64,000 bases of DNA, taken from NCBI RefSeq assembly GCF_003034965.1, contig NZ_PZKE01000001.1:310001-374000 (forward strand), written 5' to 3'. A program made the position numbers and the translations under genes. This DNA is from Fuscovulum blasticum DSM 2131 (GTDB lineage: Bacteria > Pseudomonadota > Alphaproteobacteria > Rhodobacterales > Rhodobacteraceae). Below the pieces are notes generated by a model. It worked only from the letters and a program-made list of their open reading frames with translations. It ran no database searches and was not told the origin of the DNA. This document shows positions 9,882 to 19,113 of this stretch, piece by piece. Numbering within the stretch: position 1 is the stretch's first letter; each line of letters begins with the position of its first letter.

Positions 9882-9963
9882 CCGTCCAGTCTGCCGTGGT
9901 CTGCACGGCAGGGTATCCTGCGCCGGATGCGCAGGAGCGCACGGCAATGGTCAGACGGGTCCG

Positions 9964-9982
9964 CCGCACAAGCTGTGTGCGG
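9964..9982. repeat. Inverted repeat between ureD and the Anbu gene
   Basis: CCGCACA, five bases, TGTGCGG: a perfect 7 bp stem in the 131 bp gap downstream of the Anbu operon and upstream of ureD. On the plus strand it is followed by a short T run, but no plus-strand gene ends here. It could be an operator for ureD or a weak terminator for the Anbu transcript. Confidence 0.3.
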
Positions 9983-10012
9983 TTTGCCTGAAAACCGGGC
10001 GAAACGAAAAGA

Positions 10013-10744
10013 TCAGAAGGTGATGTCCGGCAGGCTGTCGAAGGCCCCCTTCAAGGCATCGCCCCAGCCCTTCGAAATGGTCTGGAAATAGGGGTCTTCG
10101 GCCCTGATCCGCCGCTCCATCCCGCGTCTCAGACTGTCGCGTTCATAGATGTGCAGATCCAGCGGCAGCCCGACCGAGAGGTTGGCCTTGATGGTGGAAT
10201 CGAAGCTGACCAGCAGCAGTTTCACGGCGGCCTCGAAGCTCATGCTCGGATCGAAGGCCCGAACCAGGATCGGGCGGCCATACTTGGTTTCGCCGATCTG
10301 CAGGAAGGGCGTGTCATCGCTGGCCTCGATGAAGTTGCCTTCCGGGTAGATCAGGAACAGACGCGGTTCGCTGCCCTTGACCTGCCCGCCCAGAATGATG
10401 GTGGCGTTGAAGGCGGAATCCGCCCGCATCCCGCCGCCGGCCCGTTCCGCTATGATGTCAACCAGCAGTTGCCCGACATGCCGCGCGATCTGGTACATGG
10501 ACGGCAGGCCCAGGATTGACGGCGTGCGGTCCCCCGGTGCCTTCATCCGTTCGTCGATGGTGGAAACCACCGCCTGCGTGGTGGCCAGGTTTCCGGCCGT
10601 CATCAGGGTAACAACCGTATCGCCGCCATCGGTCCAGGTGAACATCTTGCGGAAGGTCGAGATATTGTCGACGCCCGCGTTGGTGCGGGTGTCCGACATG
10701 AACACCAGCCCCCGGTTCATCTTGAGGCCAACGCAATAGGTCAT
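10013..10744 (-). CDS. Anbu-type proteasome-like peptidase
   Basis: A 243-residue member of the bacterial Anbu branch of the proteasome/HslV fold. It begins MTYCVGLKMNRGLVFMSDTRTNAG. After Met removal, Thr2 would be the N-terminal nucleophile, and the strand with FMSDTRT is typical of Ntn hydrolases. Anbu assembles as rings or open helices in studied species, and its natural substrate is unknown. It is the last gene of a four-gene operon with a transglutaminase-fold protein, an alpha-E protein and an ATP-grasp enzyme, 9 bp after the transglutaminase. The operon layout is known from comparative genomics and suggests a peptide synthesis or tagging and degradation system (inference). Confidence 0.9.
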   Translation of the reverse strand: MTYCVGLKMNRGLVFMSDTRTNAGVDNISTFRKMFTWTDGGDTVVTLMTAGNLATTQAVVSTIDERMKAPGDRTPSILGLPSMYQIARHVGQLLVDIIAERAGGGMRADSAFNATIILGGQVKGSEPRLFLIYPEGNFIEASDDTPFLQIGETKYGRPILVRAFDPSMSFEAAVKLLLVSFDSTIKANLSVGLPLDLHIYERDSLRRGMERRIRAEDPYFQTISKGWGDALKGAFDSLPDITF

Positions 10745-10753
10745 CGCACGCTC

Positions 10754-11563
10754 TTACTGCTGCATCTGTTCCACTTCGAGCGCCACCGACAACCGTTCGT
10801 CGGCGCGACCGAAGCGGGTGCCAGTTACAGGCGCGGCCTCGGCATAGTCCAGCCCCGTCGCGATGCGGACATAGGCGGCATCGGGGCATTTGTTATGGGT
10901 CGGGTCAAAGCCGACCCAGCCCAGATCGGGCAGGTGAACTTCGGCCCAGGCATGGGTTGCTTCCTGCACCACCCGGTCGGGCATCATCAGATAGCCCGAG
11001 ACATAGCGCGACGGCAGGCCCATCAGCCGGGCCGCCGTCACGAAGACATGCGCCAGATCCTGACAGACGCCATGACCGGCGGCCAGCGTATCCTCGGCCG
11101 TCCAGCCCACATGGCTGATGCCGGTTTCATAGCGCACCGCTTCATGGATCGCGGCCATAAGGGCGTGCGACCGCTCCAGTGCCGTGCCCGGTGTGATCTG
11201 GCCAACCAGCTTGCGGCTTGCGGTGCCGGGGCGGGTCAGCGCGGTCTGGCGCAGGAACATCCACAACGGCATGAAACCGCCCTGCACCCCCACGACGCCG
11301 GCCGTATCGCTCACCTCGACCTCGCCCTCGCTGACCACGGCGATCTGCCGGGTGCCGGGTTCGAAGCTGACCAGATCCACCCGGTTGCGGTGGGCGTCAT
11401 CGAAGGACAGTTCCTTTTTACCGCCGGTGATGGTGGTCTGCCAGGCCAGCACCGTCTGGGTGGCGCCGTTCTTTGGCGTCAGCCGCAACTGTTGCAGCGC
11501 ATAGGGCACCGGCTCGTCATAGTCATAGGTCGTGGTGTGGGTGATCCGCAGGCGCATGGGCAT
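10754..11563 (-). CDS. Transglutaminase-like cysteine peptidase family protein
   Basis: About 269 residues. An N-terminal beta domain (MRLRITHTTTYDYDEPV) is followed by a papain-like transglutaminase core. The likely catalytic triad is Cys in GHGVCQDLAH, His in ATHAWAEV and Asp in FDPTHN. Such proteins can hydrolyse or transfer amide bonds. The ATG at 11563 overlaps the alpha-E stop (TGATG). An alternative ATG at 11557 starts directly at MRLRITH and may be the true start. A GTG just upstream is less likely. It sits between the alpha-E gene and Anbu in the operon. Confidence 0.9.
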   Translation of the reverse strand: MPMRLRITHTTTYDYDEPVPYALQQLRLTPKNGATQTVLAWQTTITGGKKELSFDDAHRNRVDLVSFEPGTRQIAVVSEGEVEVSDTAGVVGVQGGFMPLWMFLRQTALTRPGTASRKLVGQITPGTALERSHALMAAIHEAVRYETGISHVGWTAEDTLAAGHGVCQDLAHVFVTAARLMGLPSRYVSGYLMMPDRVVQEATHAWAEVHLPDLGWVGFDPTHNKCPDAAYVRIATGLDYAEAAPVTGTRFGRADERLSVALEVEQMQQ

Positions 11564-12507
11564 CACTCGTAAAACCGGAAGTCAATTTCACACTGGCGGC
11601 CGATCATGCCCAGCTCATACAGGAATTCCTGAATGAACTCGTGCAGGCCGGTGTCGAAGATCGCCTCGATAGGCTGCGACAGCCGGTTTTCGATCAGCGT
11701 CTGGGCCAGCGCCAGCGTGGCAGAGCGGGCGCCGTAATCGGCCGCCAGATAGCGCAGGTTGTCGGCGATCTTGTCCACGCAGAAGGCAAGGCTGCGCGGC
11801 ATCCGCCGGTCAAGGATCAGGAACTGCGCAATTTCCAGCGGTCGCACCGTCTGGCCATGGGTCATGCGGAACCCGCCCTCGGCGCTGACAGACCGCAGCA
11901 GCGATTCCCACTGCACATTGTCCAGCGACGACCCCACCGACAGGGCCGAGGGCAGCAGGACATAGTATTTCACATCCAGCAGCCGCGCCGTGTTGTCGGC
12001 GCGTTCGATGAAGCTGCCGATCCGGGCGAAGTTGTAGATCTCGTTGCGCAGCATGGTGCCGGCCATGGCGCCCCGGACATGGGCGCTGCGATGGCGGATG
12101 CGGGTCAGCACTTCCGGCAGGTCGCGTTCGGGCACCCGGCGGGCCAGCGCCTCTTTCAGAAGCATCCAGCTTTCGTTGACGCTTTCCCAGACCTCGCGCG
12201 TCAGGGCGGTGCGCACCAGACGGGCGTTGTTGCGCGCCGATTCCACCACCGACAGCACCGACGAAGGGTTGTCCCGGTCGCGCAGCAGCCAGTCGATGGC
12301 GTTTTCCTTGGTCACCGCCGGGTATTTGGCCAGATAGCTGTCAAGGCTTGAGGCCGTCATCAGCACGCTTTGCCATTCGTCGTCCGACCGGCTGCGCGTC
12401 AACGCGATGCGCTGCCCGGCTTCAACCAGCCGCGCGGTGTTCTCGCTCCGCTCAAGATAGCGGAACATCCAGTACAGCCCGCCTGCCGTCTTGCCCAACA
12501 TCGTCAT
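11563..12507 (-). CDS. Alpha-E domain protein
   Basis: A 314-residue all-helical protein. It begins MTMLGKTAGGLYWMFRYLERSENTARLVE, with the conserved RYLERSENTAR helix repeated later as GSFIERADNTARLLD. The biochemical role of alpha-E is not established; it nearly always travels with circularly permuted ATP-grasp proteins. Start and stop both overlap neighbours by a few bases (ATGA with the ATP-grasp gene), so expression is probably stoichiometric. Confidence 0.92.
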   Translation of the reverse strand: MTMLGKTAGGLYWMFRYLERSENTARLVEAGQRIALTRSRSDDEWQSVLMTASSLDSYLAKYPAVTKENAIDWLLRDRDNPSSVLSVVESARNNARLVRTALTREVWESVNESWMLLKEALARRVPERDLPEVLTRIRHRSAHVRGAMAGTMLRNEIYNFARIGSFIERADNTARLLDVKYYVLLPSALSVGSSLDNVQWESLLRSVSAEGGFRMTHGQTVRPLEIAQFLILDRRMPRSLAFCVDKIADNLRYLAADYGARSATLALAQTLIENRLSQPIEAIFDTGLHEFIQEFLYELGMIGRQCEIDFRFYE

Positions 12508-13928
12508 TCGTCCAGCACCCAGGTGTCCTTGGTGCCCCCGCCTTGCGACGAATTCACCACCAGAGACCCTTTCTTCAACGCCACCCGCGTCAGCCCGCCG
12601 GGCGTGATCGTCACCCCCTCGGGCGAGACCAGAACATAAGGCCGCAAATCCACATGGCGTGGCGACAGGCCCGAATTGGTAAAGATCGGCACGGTGGACA
12701 GCGCCAGCGTCGGCTGGGCTATATAGTTGCCGGGCTTCGCCTCAAGTTTGGCACGGAATTCCGCGATCTCGCGCTTGCTGGCGGTGGGGCCAACCAGCAT
12801 TCCATAGCCGCCAGACCCGTGCACTTCCTTGACCACCAGTTCCGGCAGATGGGCCAGAACGTATTTCAGTGCCTCGGCGTCGTTGCAGCGCCAGGTGGGC
12901 ACGTTCTGCAGCAGCGCCTTTTCGCCGGTGTAGAACTCCACGATCTCGGGCATGTAGCTGTAGATCGCCTTGTCGTCGGCAATGCCGGTGCCCGGCGCAT
13001 TGGCAATGGTGATGCCGCCGGCGCGATAGACATCGAAGATGCCCGGAATACCCAGCGTGCTGTCGGCGCGAAAGTTCAGCGGGTCCAGGAAATCGTCGTC
13101 GACCCGGCGATACAGCACGTCGATCGGCTTGTAGCCCTGCGTCGTGCGCATCGCCACCTTGCCATCGACAACCCGCAGGTCATGCCCCTCGACCAGCTCG
13201 ACCCCCATCTTGTCGGCCAGGAAGCTGTGTTCGTAATAGGCGCTGTTATAGAGGCCGGGCGTCAGCACCGCGACAACAGGCTCCTCCGCCGAATTGGCCG
13301 GTGCGCAGGCCGAAAGGCTGCGCCGCAACGCTTGCGGATAGTTCGACACCGGCTGCACGCGGTTCTTGGCGAACAGCTCGGGGAACATCTGCAGCATGGT
13401 CTCGCGGTTTTCCAGCATGTAGCTGACACCGCTGGGCGTGCGGGCATTGTCTTCCAGCACGAAGAATTCGTTTTCGGCCGTCCGCACGATGTCGATGCCG
13501 ACGATATGGGTATAAACCCCGCCCGGCGGCGTGACCCCCACCATCTGGGGCAGGAAGGCCGCGTTCTTCTCGATCATCTCGACCGGAATCCGCCCGGCGC
13601 GCAGGATTTCCTGCCGGTGGTAGATGTCGTAAAGGAAGGCGTTTATCGCCCGCACCCGCTGTTCGATGCCGCGGCTCAGCCGGCTCCATTCGCGGCCGCT
13701 GATGATGCGGGGAATGATGTCGAAGGGGATCAGCCGCTCGGCCGCCTCGGCCCGGCCATAGACGTTGAAGGTGATGCCGGTCAGCCGGAAGATTTCCTCG
13801 GCTTCGCGCTGCTTTCGTCGCAGGCGCGCGGCGTCCTCTTCCTTCATCCAGCCATCGAAGGCGGCGTAGGGCGACCGCAGCACCCCATCCCGCCCATGCA
13901 TCTCGTCAAAGATCACCGTGTCACTCAT
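12504..13928 (-). CDS. Circularly permuted ATP-grasp type 2 protein
   Basis: A 474-residue predicted amide-bond ligase of the circularly permuted ATP-grasp family. Visible blocks are VLEDNARTPSGVSYMLENR, VDVLYRRVDDDFLDPLNF-like metal-binding segments and the glycine-rich ATP loop VKEVHGSGGYGMLVGP, followed by YIAQPTLALSTVP. It is predicted to activate a carboxylate as acyl phosphate and join it to an amine. The substrate is unknown. It is the first gene of the operon. I see no strong ribosome site before the ATG. A 308 bp divergent region with two stem-loops lies upstream. Confidence 0.92.
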   Translation of the reverse strand: MSDTVIFDEMHGRDGVLRSPYAAFDGWMKEEDAARLRRKQREAEEIFRLTGITFNVYGRAEAAERLIPFDIIPRIISGREWSRLSRGIEQRVRAINAFLYDIYHRQEILRAGRIPVEMIEKNAAFLPQMVGVTPPGGVYTHIVGIDIVRTAENEFFVLEDNARTPSGVSYMLENRETMLQMFPELFAKNRVQPVSNYPQALRRSLSACAPANSAEEPVVAVLTPGLYNSAYYEHSFLADKMGVELVEGHDLRVVDGKVAMRTTQGYKPIDVLYRRVDDDFLDPLNFRADSTLGIPGIFDVYRAGGITIANAPGTGIADDKAIYSYMPEIVEFYTGEKALLQNVPTWRCNDAEALKYVLAHLPELVVKEVHGSGGYGMLVGPTASKREIAEFRAKLEAKPGNYIAQPTLALSTVPIFTNSGLSPRHVDLRPYVLVSPEGVTITPGGLTRVALKKGSLVVNSSQGGGTKDTWVLDE

Positions 13929-14236
13929 GTTCGCAAGTCTGTGATGCCATCGGCCGATTTGGCAAGCACCTGCTTGCGCCGGACGGCATTTCCCTGTGCA
14001 TCTGCCCTTGAAACAGGCAGGCTTGGCGTCCCTGCGGTTGTTCCTGCGGGCGCATCATCACCCCAGACCGGAATGATGCCGTCCGCACGGCCCCTGGGGC
14101 CCCTTGGCCGTGCGGGGCCACGGGCCGTTTCACAAAGAGTTCAGCGCCATTTTCCCGCAGTCTGGCGGGCCGCATTGCCTGCGGGCGCGGTGACAGATAC
14201 CTTGACGGGCAGGCCGATCCAAGGAGACGACTGCCG
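13929..14236. promoter_or_regulatory. Divergent intergenic region with two stem-loops
   Basis: This 308 bp gap drives the ATP-grasp operon leftward and the TPR gene rightward, and holds no gene I can support. It contains two perfect inverted repeats. One is GCATCAT/ATGATGC at 14052-14079. The other is CCGCACGGCC/GGCCGTGCGG at 14083-14115, whose loop itself contains GGGGCCCC. AAGGAG at 14221-14226 is the ribosome site for the TPR gene. No clear -35/-10 pair was recognised. Confidence 0.5.
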
Positions 14237-15964
14237 ATGCCCCGCCGCTTGACCCTGACCGCCGCTTTGGCCGCCGGTCTTCTGGCTGTAACGGTTCCGC
14301 CCGGCCTTGCGCAGGATCAGGTGCAGGATGGCGATCCTGGCGCCTATCTGGCCGCCCGCAACGCCGAGGCGAACGGAGATTTCCGCGCCGCGGCCGCCTG
14401 GTATGCCCGCGCGGCTCTGTCCGACCCCGACAATCCGGCCGTGCTGGATGGCGCGATGTTCGCCAATCTCAGCCTTGGCAAGATTGATCTTGCGGCGCAG
14501 GTCGCGGCCAAGCTGCGCGAAGCCGGCATCGAAAGCCCGGTCGCCGACATGGCGCTGCTGGCGGATGAGGCGATGCGCGAGGATTACACCGCCATCACCA
14601 AGGCCGCAGAGGCGGGCCGCAGTGTCGGCCCGCTGCTGGATGAACTGGTTCTGGCCTGGGCCAAGCTGGGCGAAGGCCGCATGGCCGATGCGCTGGCCGA
14701 TTTCGACAAGGTGGCCGCCGACAAGCGGTTTCAGGCTTTCGGCCTGTATCACAAGGCGCTTGCCCTTGCGCAGGCCGGCGATTTCGAAGGGGCCGATGCC
14801 ATTCTGTCGGGCCAGACCGCCGGGCCGCTGAACCTGAACCGGCGCGGGGTGCTGGCGCGGGTGCAGATCCTCAGCCAGCTTGAGCGTAACCCCGATGCGC
14901 TGGCCCTGCTTGAACGCGCCTTCGGAACCGAGCCAGAACCCTTTCTTGACAGCCTGCGCGCGCGGCTGAAGGCGGGTGAGCCGATCCCGTTCGACATTGC
15001 CCGTACCGCCCGCGACGGCATTGCCGAAGTGTTCTTCTCGGTCGCAACCGTGCTGAACGCCGAATCCGACCCGATCTACACCCTGCTGCACAGCCGTATT
15101 GCCAGCGTCCTGCGCCCCGATCATGCCGAAGCCCTGCTTCTGACGGCGGCCATGCTGGAAAACGTCGATCAGTTCGATCTGGCGGTTGATGTCTATGCCA
15201 GCTTTGCGCCCGATGATCCCAATTACTACAGCGCCGAAATCGGCCGCGCCGATGCGCTGTATTCGGCCGGCAAGAAGGATGCCGCTATCGAGGCGTTGCA
15301 GGTTCTGGCCCGCAGCCATGGCAAGATCATTCTGGTGCAAAGCGCCCTGGCCGATCTGCTGCGCCGCGAAGAGCGCTGGGCCGAGGCGATCCCCGTCTAT
15401 GATGCCGCCATCGCCCTGATCCCCGAGGTCAAGCCCGGCCACTGGCCGCTGTTCTTCAGCCGGGGTGTCTGCGAGGAAAGCCTTAAAAACTATGACAAGG
15501 CCGAGGCCGATTTCCGCAAGGCGCTGGAGCTGAACCCGAACCAGCCGCAGGTGCTGAACTATCTGGGTTACAGCTTCGTTGACCGGGGCAAGAACCTGGA
15601 TGAAGCGCTTTCGATGATCGAACGCGCGGTGAAGGCGCAGCCCGATCAGGGCTATATCATCGACAGTCTGGCCTGGGCCTATTTCCGGCTTGGCCGCTAT
15701 CAGGATGCGCTGGAGCCAATGGAAAAGGCATCGCTTCTGGAACCCGTCGATCCGGTGGTGACCGATCACCTGGGGGATGTCTACTGGGCCGTCGGCCGCA
15801 AGCGTGAAGCCGAATTCCAGTGGCACCGCGCGCTGTCCTTTGGCCCGACCGAAAAGGATGCCGACCGTATCCGCCGCAAGATCGACAAGGGGCTGGATGC
15901 CGTGCTTGCCGAAGAAGGCGCCCCCCCGTTGTCCGAGGTCAAAGCCGCGAAGAATGGCAACTGA
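14237..15964 (+). CDS. Exported tetratricopeptide-repeat protein
   Basis: A 575-residue protein with a signal peptide ([16 protein letters not shown], likely cut after GLAQ near residue 26). The mature part is built of TPR helices throughout. The clearest repeats are in the last third, for example [27 protein letters not shown]. It is probably a periplasmic scaffold for protein-protein contacts. A strong AAGGAG site precedes the ATG. The 3' end overlaps the ispE start by 11 bp, so ispE is likely cotranscribed. Confidence 0.85.
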   Translation: MPRRLTLTAALAAGLLAVTVPPGLAQDQVQDGDPGAYLAARNAEANGDFRAAAAWYARAALSDPDNPAVLDGAMFANLSLGKIDLAAQVAAKLREAGIESPVADMALLADEAMREDYTAITKAAEAGRSVGPLLDELVLAWAKLGEGRMADALADFDKVAADKRFQAFGLYHKALALAQAGDFEGADAILSGQTAGPLNLNRRGVLARVQILSQLERNPDALALLERAFGTEPEPFLDSLRARLKAGEPIPFDIARTARDGIAEVFFSVATVLNAESDPIYTLLHSRIASVLRPDHAEALLLTAAMLENVDQFDLAVDVYASFAPDDPNYYSAEIGRADALYSAGKKDAAIEALQVLARSHGKIILVQSALADLLRREERWAEAIPVYDAAIALIPEVKPGHWPLFFSRGVCEESLKNYDKAEADFRKALELNPNQPQVLNYLGYSFVDRGKNLDEALSMIERAVKAQPDQGYIIDSLAWAYFRLGRYQDALEPMEKASLLEPVDPVVTDHLGDVYWAVGRKREAEFQWHRALSFGPTEKDADRIRRKIDKGLDAVLAEEGAPPLSEVKAAKNGN

Positions 15965-16778
15965 GACCGAATTCGCGCCGGCCAAGGTGAACCTGACGCT
16001 GCATGTCACCGGGCGGCGGCAGGATGGCTATCACCTGCTGGACAGTCTGGTGGTGTTTGCCGGCGTGGGCGACCGTGTTTCCGTCACCACGGGCGAAGGC
16101 TTTTCGGTCACCGGGCCGCAGGCCGCGCTTCTGCCCCCCAGTGATGACAACCTTTGCCTGCGCGCCGCCCGTGCCATGGGCGGCGGCGTGGCGATCACGC
16201 TGGACAAGGTGCTGCCCGTGGCGTCGGGCATTGGCGGCGGGTCGGCGGATGCGGCGGCCACCCTGCGCGCGCTGGCCCGGATGGGGCGGCCGCTGCCCGA
16301 TGCCGAAACCGTGCTGAAGCTGGGGGCCGATGTGCCGGTCTGCCTGTCCGGCCATGCGGTGCGGATGACCGGCGTGGGCGAGGGGCTGGCCCCTGTTTCC
16401 GTGCCGCCCGGCTGGATGGTGCTGGTGAACCCCGGCGTCGCGGTTTCAACTCCGTCGGTGTTCCGGGCGCTTGACCGGCGGGAAAACCCGCCCATGCCCA
16501 CCCCCCTGCCGCCCTTGCCGGATATGGCCGCGCTGGTGGCCTTTGTCGCCAGCCAGCGCAACGATCTTGAGGCTCCGGCCATCGCGCTGGCCCCGGTGAT
16601 CGCCGATGTGAAGGCGGCTCTTGCCGCGCAGGACGGGTGTCTGCTGGCCCGCATGTCGGGTTCGGGCGCCACCTGCTTTGGCCTGTTCGCCGGTCAGGCG
16701 TCTGCCGAAGCCGCCGCCCGCGCCATCAGGGCCGCGCAGCCCGGCTGGTGGGCCGCCGCGGCGCCGATGCTGGGCTGA
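15954..16778 (+). CDS. ispE: 4-diphosphocytidyl-2-C-methyl-D-erythritol kinase
   Basis: A 274-residue GHMP kinase of the MEP isoprenoid pathway. It phosphorylates CDP-methylerythritol. Motifs: [12 protein letters not shown] at the start, the ATP loop [16 protein letters not shown], and [12 protein letters not shown] near the C-terminus. The ATG at 15954 lies within the last codons of the TPR gene and gives the standard family start. The much longer upstream frame is a shadow of the TPR gene. Confidence 0.95.
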   Translation: MATETEFAPAKVNLTLHVTGRRQDGYHLLDSLVVFAGVGDRVSVTTGEGFSVTGPQAALLPPSDDNLCLRAARAMGGGVAITLDKVLPVASGIGGGSADAAATLRALARMGRPLPDAETVLKLGADVPVCLSGHAVRMTGVGEGLAPVSVPPGWMVLVNPGVAVSTPSVFRALDRRENPPMPTPLPPLPDMAALVAFVASQRNDLEAPAIALAPVIADVKAALAAQDGCLLARMSGSGATCFGLFAGQASAEAAARAIRAAQPGWWAAAAPMLG

Positions 16779-16784
16779 CCGCGC

Positions 16785-17798
16785 TCAGGCGATCCGCGCC
16801 ACCACATATTGCGCCAGATCGGCCAGAATATCGCGCAGCGGGTTTTCCGGCAGAACCTTCAGCGCGTCCTGCGCCCGGCGCGACCAGTCCAGCGCGGCCG
16901 TGCGCGCGGCGTCCATCGCGCCGTGGCGGGCCATGATCGCCATCGCCCGCTCAAGATCGCCCTCGTTCTGCTGGCCCTTCTCGATCACGCGAACCCAGAA
17001 CGCCCGTTCTTCCGCATCGGCCTTGGCCACGGCCTTGATCACCGGCAGCGTCAGCTTGCGTTCGCGGAAATCGTCGCCGGTGTTCTTGCCGATCACCGCC
17101 GAAGACCCGCCGTAATCCAGCAGGTCATCGGCAATCTGGAAGGCAATCCCCAGCGCATCGCCATAGGTGAACAGCGCCTGCACCTGATCTTCCGGCGCAC
17201 CCGCCAGCACCGCGCCAGACTCGGTCGCCGCGCTGAACAGCGCGGCGGTCTTGCCGCGAATGACCTTCAGGTAGATATCCTCGGTCGTCGCCAGATCCTG
17301 CGCGGCGGTCAGTTGCAGCACCTCGCCCTCGGCAATCACCGCGCTGGCATTGGCCAGAATGTCCAGCACCCGCAGGCTGCCCGGTTCCACCATCAACTGG
17401 AAGGCGCGGGCAAACAGGTAGTCGCCCACCAGAACGCTGGATTTGTTGTCCCACAGCAGGTTGGCGGTCGGCCGGCCACGGCGGCGCTGGCTTTCGTCCA
17501 CCACATCGTCATGCAGCAAGGTTGCGGTGTGGATGAATTCCACCGTTGCCGCCAGCTTGCGGTGATCGGTGCCCGCATAGCCGCAGATCCGGGCCGCGGC
17601 CAGCGTCAGCATCGGCCGCAACCGCTTGCCGCCCGCCTCGATCAGATGCGCCGTGACCTCGGGAATACGGGGGGCATGTTCGCTCGACATCCGCTCGCGG
17701 ATCAGCAGGTTCACCGCGGCCATATCCTCGGCCAGCGCCAGCGCCAGCCGGTCCTGCGGGCCATCCTTCGGCTTGTCGACCGCCCCGTCCATGTTCAT
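16785..17798 (-). CDS. Trans-polyprenyl diphosphate synthase (ubiquinone side chain)
   Basis: A 337-residue prenyl elongase. It shows GGKRLRP at 56-62, the first aspartate-rich motif LLHDDVVDESQRRRG (DDVVD 97-101) and the second DDLLDYGG at about residue 231. Long-chain synthases of this type make the octa- or decaprenyl tail of ubiquinone; chain length cannot be read directly, but alphaproteobacteria usually make Q10. It converges with ispE, a gene of the same isoprenoid route, with 6 bp between stops. Confidence 0.92.
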   Translation of the reverse strand: MNMDGAVDKPKDGPQDRLALALAEDMAAVNLLIRERMSSEHAPRIPEVTAHLIEAGGKRLRPMLTLAAARICGYAGTDHRKLAATVEFIHTATLLHDDVVDESQRRRGRPTANLLWDNKSSVLVGDYLFARAFQLMVEPGSLRVLDILANASAVIAEGEVLQLTAAQDLATTEDIYLKVIRGKTAALFSAATESGAVLAGAPEDQVQALFTYGDALGIAFQIADDLLDYGGSSAVIGKNTGDDFRERKLTLPVIKAVAKADAEERAFWVRVIEKGQQNEGDLERAMAIMARHGAMDAARTAALDWSRRAQDALKVLPENPLRDILADLAQYVVARIA

Positions 17799-17850
17799 CC
17801 CTGCCCCCGCCGCCCTTGCCCGGCCGGGCCGGCGCGATTAACCCTTGGTC

Positions 17851-18066
17851 ATGAAGGAACTGTTGCGCACGACCGACCCGACCGTGATTGCCTTTGCCCA
17901 GGCCCTTCTTCAGGGCGAGGGTATAGCGGCCTTCGCCATGGACGTCCACATGAGCATCCTTGACGGCAGCTTGGGCATCCTGCCGCAGCGCCTGATGGTG
18001 GCGGATCGTGATCTGTTCCTGGCCCGCGCCATCTGCCGCGACAACGGATTGACGCCAAGCCCATGA
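17851..18066 (+). CDS. DUF2007 family small protein
   Basis: A 71-residue protein, MKELLRTTDPTVIAFAQALLQ at its start, with the DUF2007 pattern of a ferredoxin-like fold that detects an N-terminal strand and a GILPQRLMVADRDLFLAR segment. The function of the family is not established. It starts at ATG 17851 (a TTG two codons earlier is not needed). The stop overlaps the next gene by 4 bp. Confidence 0.8.
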   Translation: MKELLRTTDPTVIAFAQALLQGEGIAAFAMDVHMSILDGSLGILPQRLMVADRDLFLARAICRDNGLTPSP

Positions 18067-18824
18067 TCTTCAACGACGCCGATCTGACCGACGACAAGTT
18101 TCTTTGCGGGCGTCTGCGCCTGCTGCAACCGGCGCGCGGCTACCGGGCGGCCACCGATGCCGTGCTTCTGGCCGCCGCCTGTCCGGCCGAACCCGGCGAC
18201 ACGGTGCTGGATCTGGGCTGCGGGGCGGGGGCCGCGTCGCTGTGTCTGGCTGCGCGGGTGCCGGACCTCGTGCTGACCGGGCTTGAGATGCAGCCTGACT
18301 ATGCCGATCTTGCCCGCCGTAACGCGGCCCGCAACGGCATGGCGATGGAGGTGGTCGAAGGCGACGTGGCGCAGGTGCCGCCTGCGCTGCGGCGGCCGTT
18401 TTCGCAGGTGATCGCCAACCCGCCCTGGTATCCGCCCGGGGGCACGCCGTCGCCCCGGCCGGGCCGCGCCACCGCCTTGCAGGTCACGCTGCCGCTGTCG
18501 GTCTGGGTGCAGGCCGCGGCGCAGCGCCTGCACCCCGGCGGCTGGCTGACGCTGATCGCGGGCGCCGACAGCCTGCCTGATCTGCTGGCCGCGCTTGCGC
18601 CCAAACTGGGCTCGGCGGCGGTGCTGCCGCTGCAACCCCGCGAAGGCCGGGCCGCCCCCCGCATCCTGCTGCGGGCCCGCAAGGGCGGCAAAGCCCCCTT
18701 CCGCCTGTTGCCCCCGCTGATTCTGCACACCGGCCCCGCCCATGACGGCGACCGAGAGAGCTATACCCCGCAAGCCAACGCCATCCTGCGCGATGGCGCC
18801 CCTTTGCTGACTGCGTTCCATTGA
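18063..18824 (+). CDS. SAM-dependent methyltransferase, TrmN6 (tRNA1-Val A37 N6) type
   Basis: A 253-residue Rossmann methyltransferase. The SAM loop is VLDLGCGAGAASLCLA (about 48-63) and the catalytic NPPW motif at 119-122 marks N6-adenine or glutamine methylation. The N-terminal GRLRLLQPARGYRAATDAVLLAA is typical of the YfiC/TrmN6 group, which modifies A37 of tRNA1-Val. The substrate is inferred from family only. It is coupled to DUF2007 by an ATGA overlap. Confidence 0.85.
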   Translation: MIFNDADLTDDKFLCGRLRLLQPARGYRAATDAVLLAAACPAEPGDTVLDLGCGAGAASLCLAARVPDLVLTGLEMQPDYADLARRNAARNGMAMEVVEGDVAQVPPALRRPFSQVIANPPWYPPGGTPSPRPGRATALQVTLPLSVWVQAAAQRLHPGGWLTLIAGADSLPDLLAALAPKLGSAAVLPLQPREGRAAPRILLRARKGGKAPFRLLPPLILHTGPAHDGDRESYTPQANAILRDGAPLLTAFH

Positions 18825-18927
18825 ACTTGGCGTGAAATGCTGACGCAGGTTGTCGCAATTTGGGTGACAAGGCCGGGCTTTGGTGGTGGACTGGTGTCAT
18901 CAGGGTGACATCAAAAGGAGGATGAAC

Positions 18928-19107
18928 ATGACGATCGCTTCGCATCTGGCGGAACTCCGCAAGAAGCACGAATCGCTTTCGGACATGGTTGCCGCAGCCC
19001 AGCGCAGCCCCGGATCGGATGACCTCCAGATTGCCGAATGGAAGAAACAGAAGCTGAAGCTGAAGGAAGAAATTGCCCGGCTGACCGAACAGGAACAGCA
19101 GCACTGA
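18928..19107 (+). CDS. DUF465 (YdcH-like) small coiled-coil protein
   Basis: A 59-residue protein, MTIASHLAELRKKHESLS at its start and rich in Lys and Glu, with a helical hairpin pattern ending EEIARLTEQEQQH. A perfect AAAGGAGG at 18914-18921 places the ATG at 18928 at ideal spacing; ATG 18922 is too close. The function is unknown in the family. Its own ribosome site and 103 bp upstream gap suggest independent transcription. Confidence 0.85.
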   Translation: MTIASHLAELRKKHESLSDMVAAAQRSPGSDDLQIAEWKKQKLKLKEEIARLTEQEQQH

Positions 19108-19113
19108 TCCGCG

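Noticed and set aside
9964-9982. Inverted repeat as a terminator for the Anbu operon
   Set aside because: The T run is on the wrong strand for a minus-strand transcript; reported only as a repeat.
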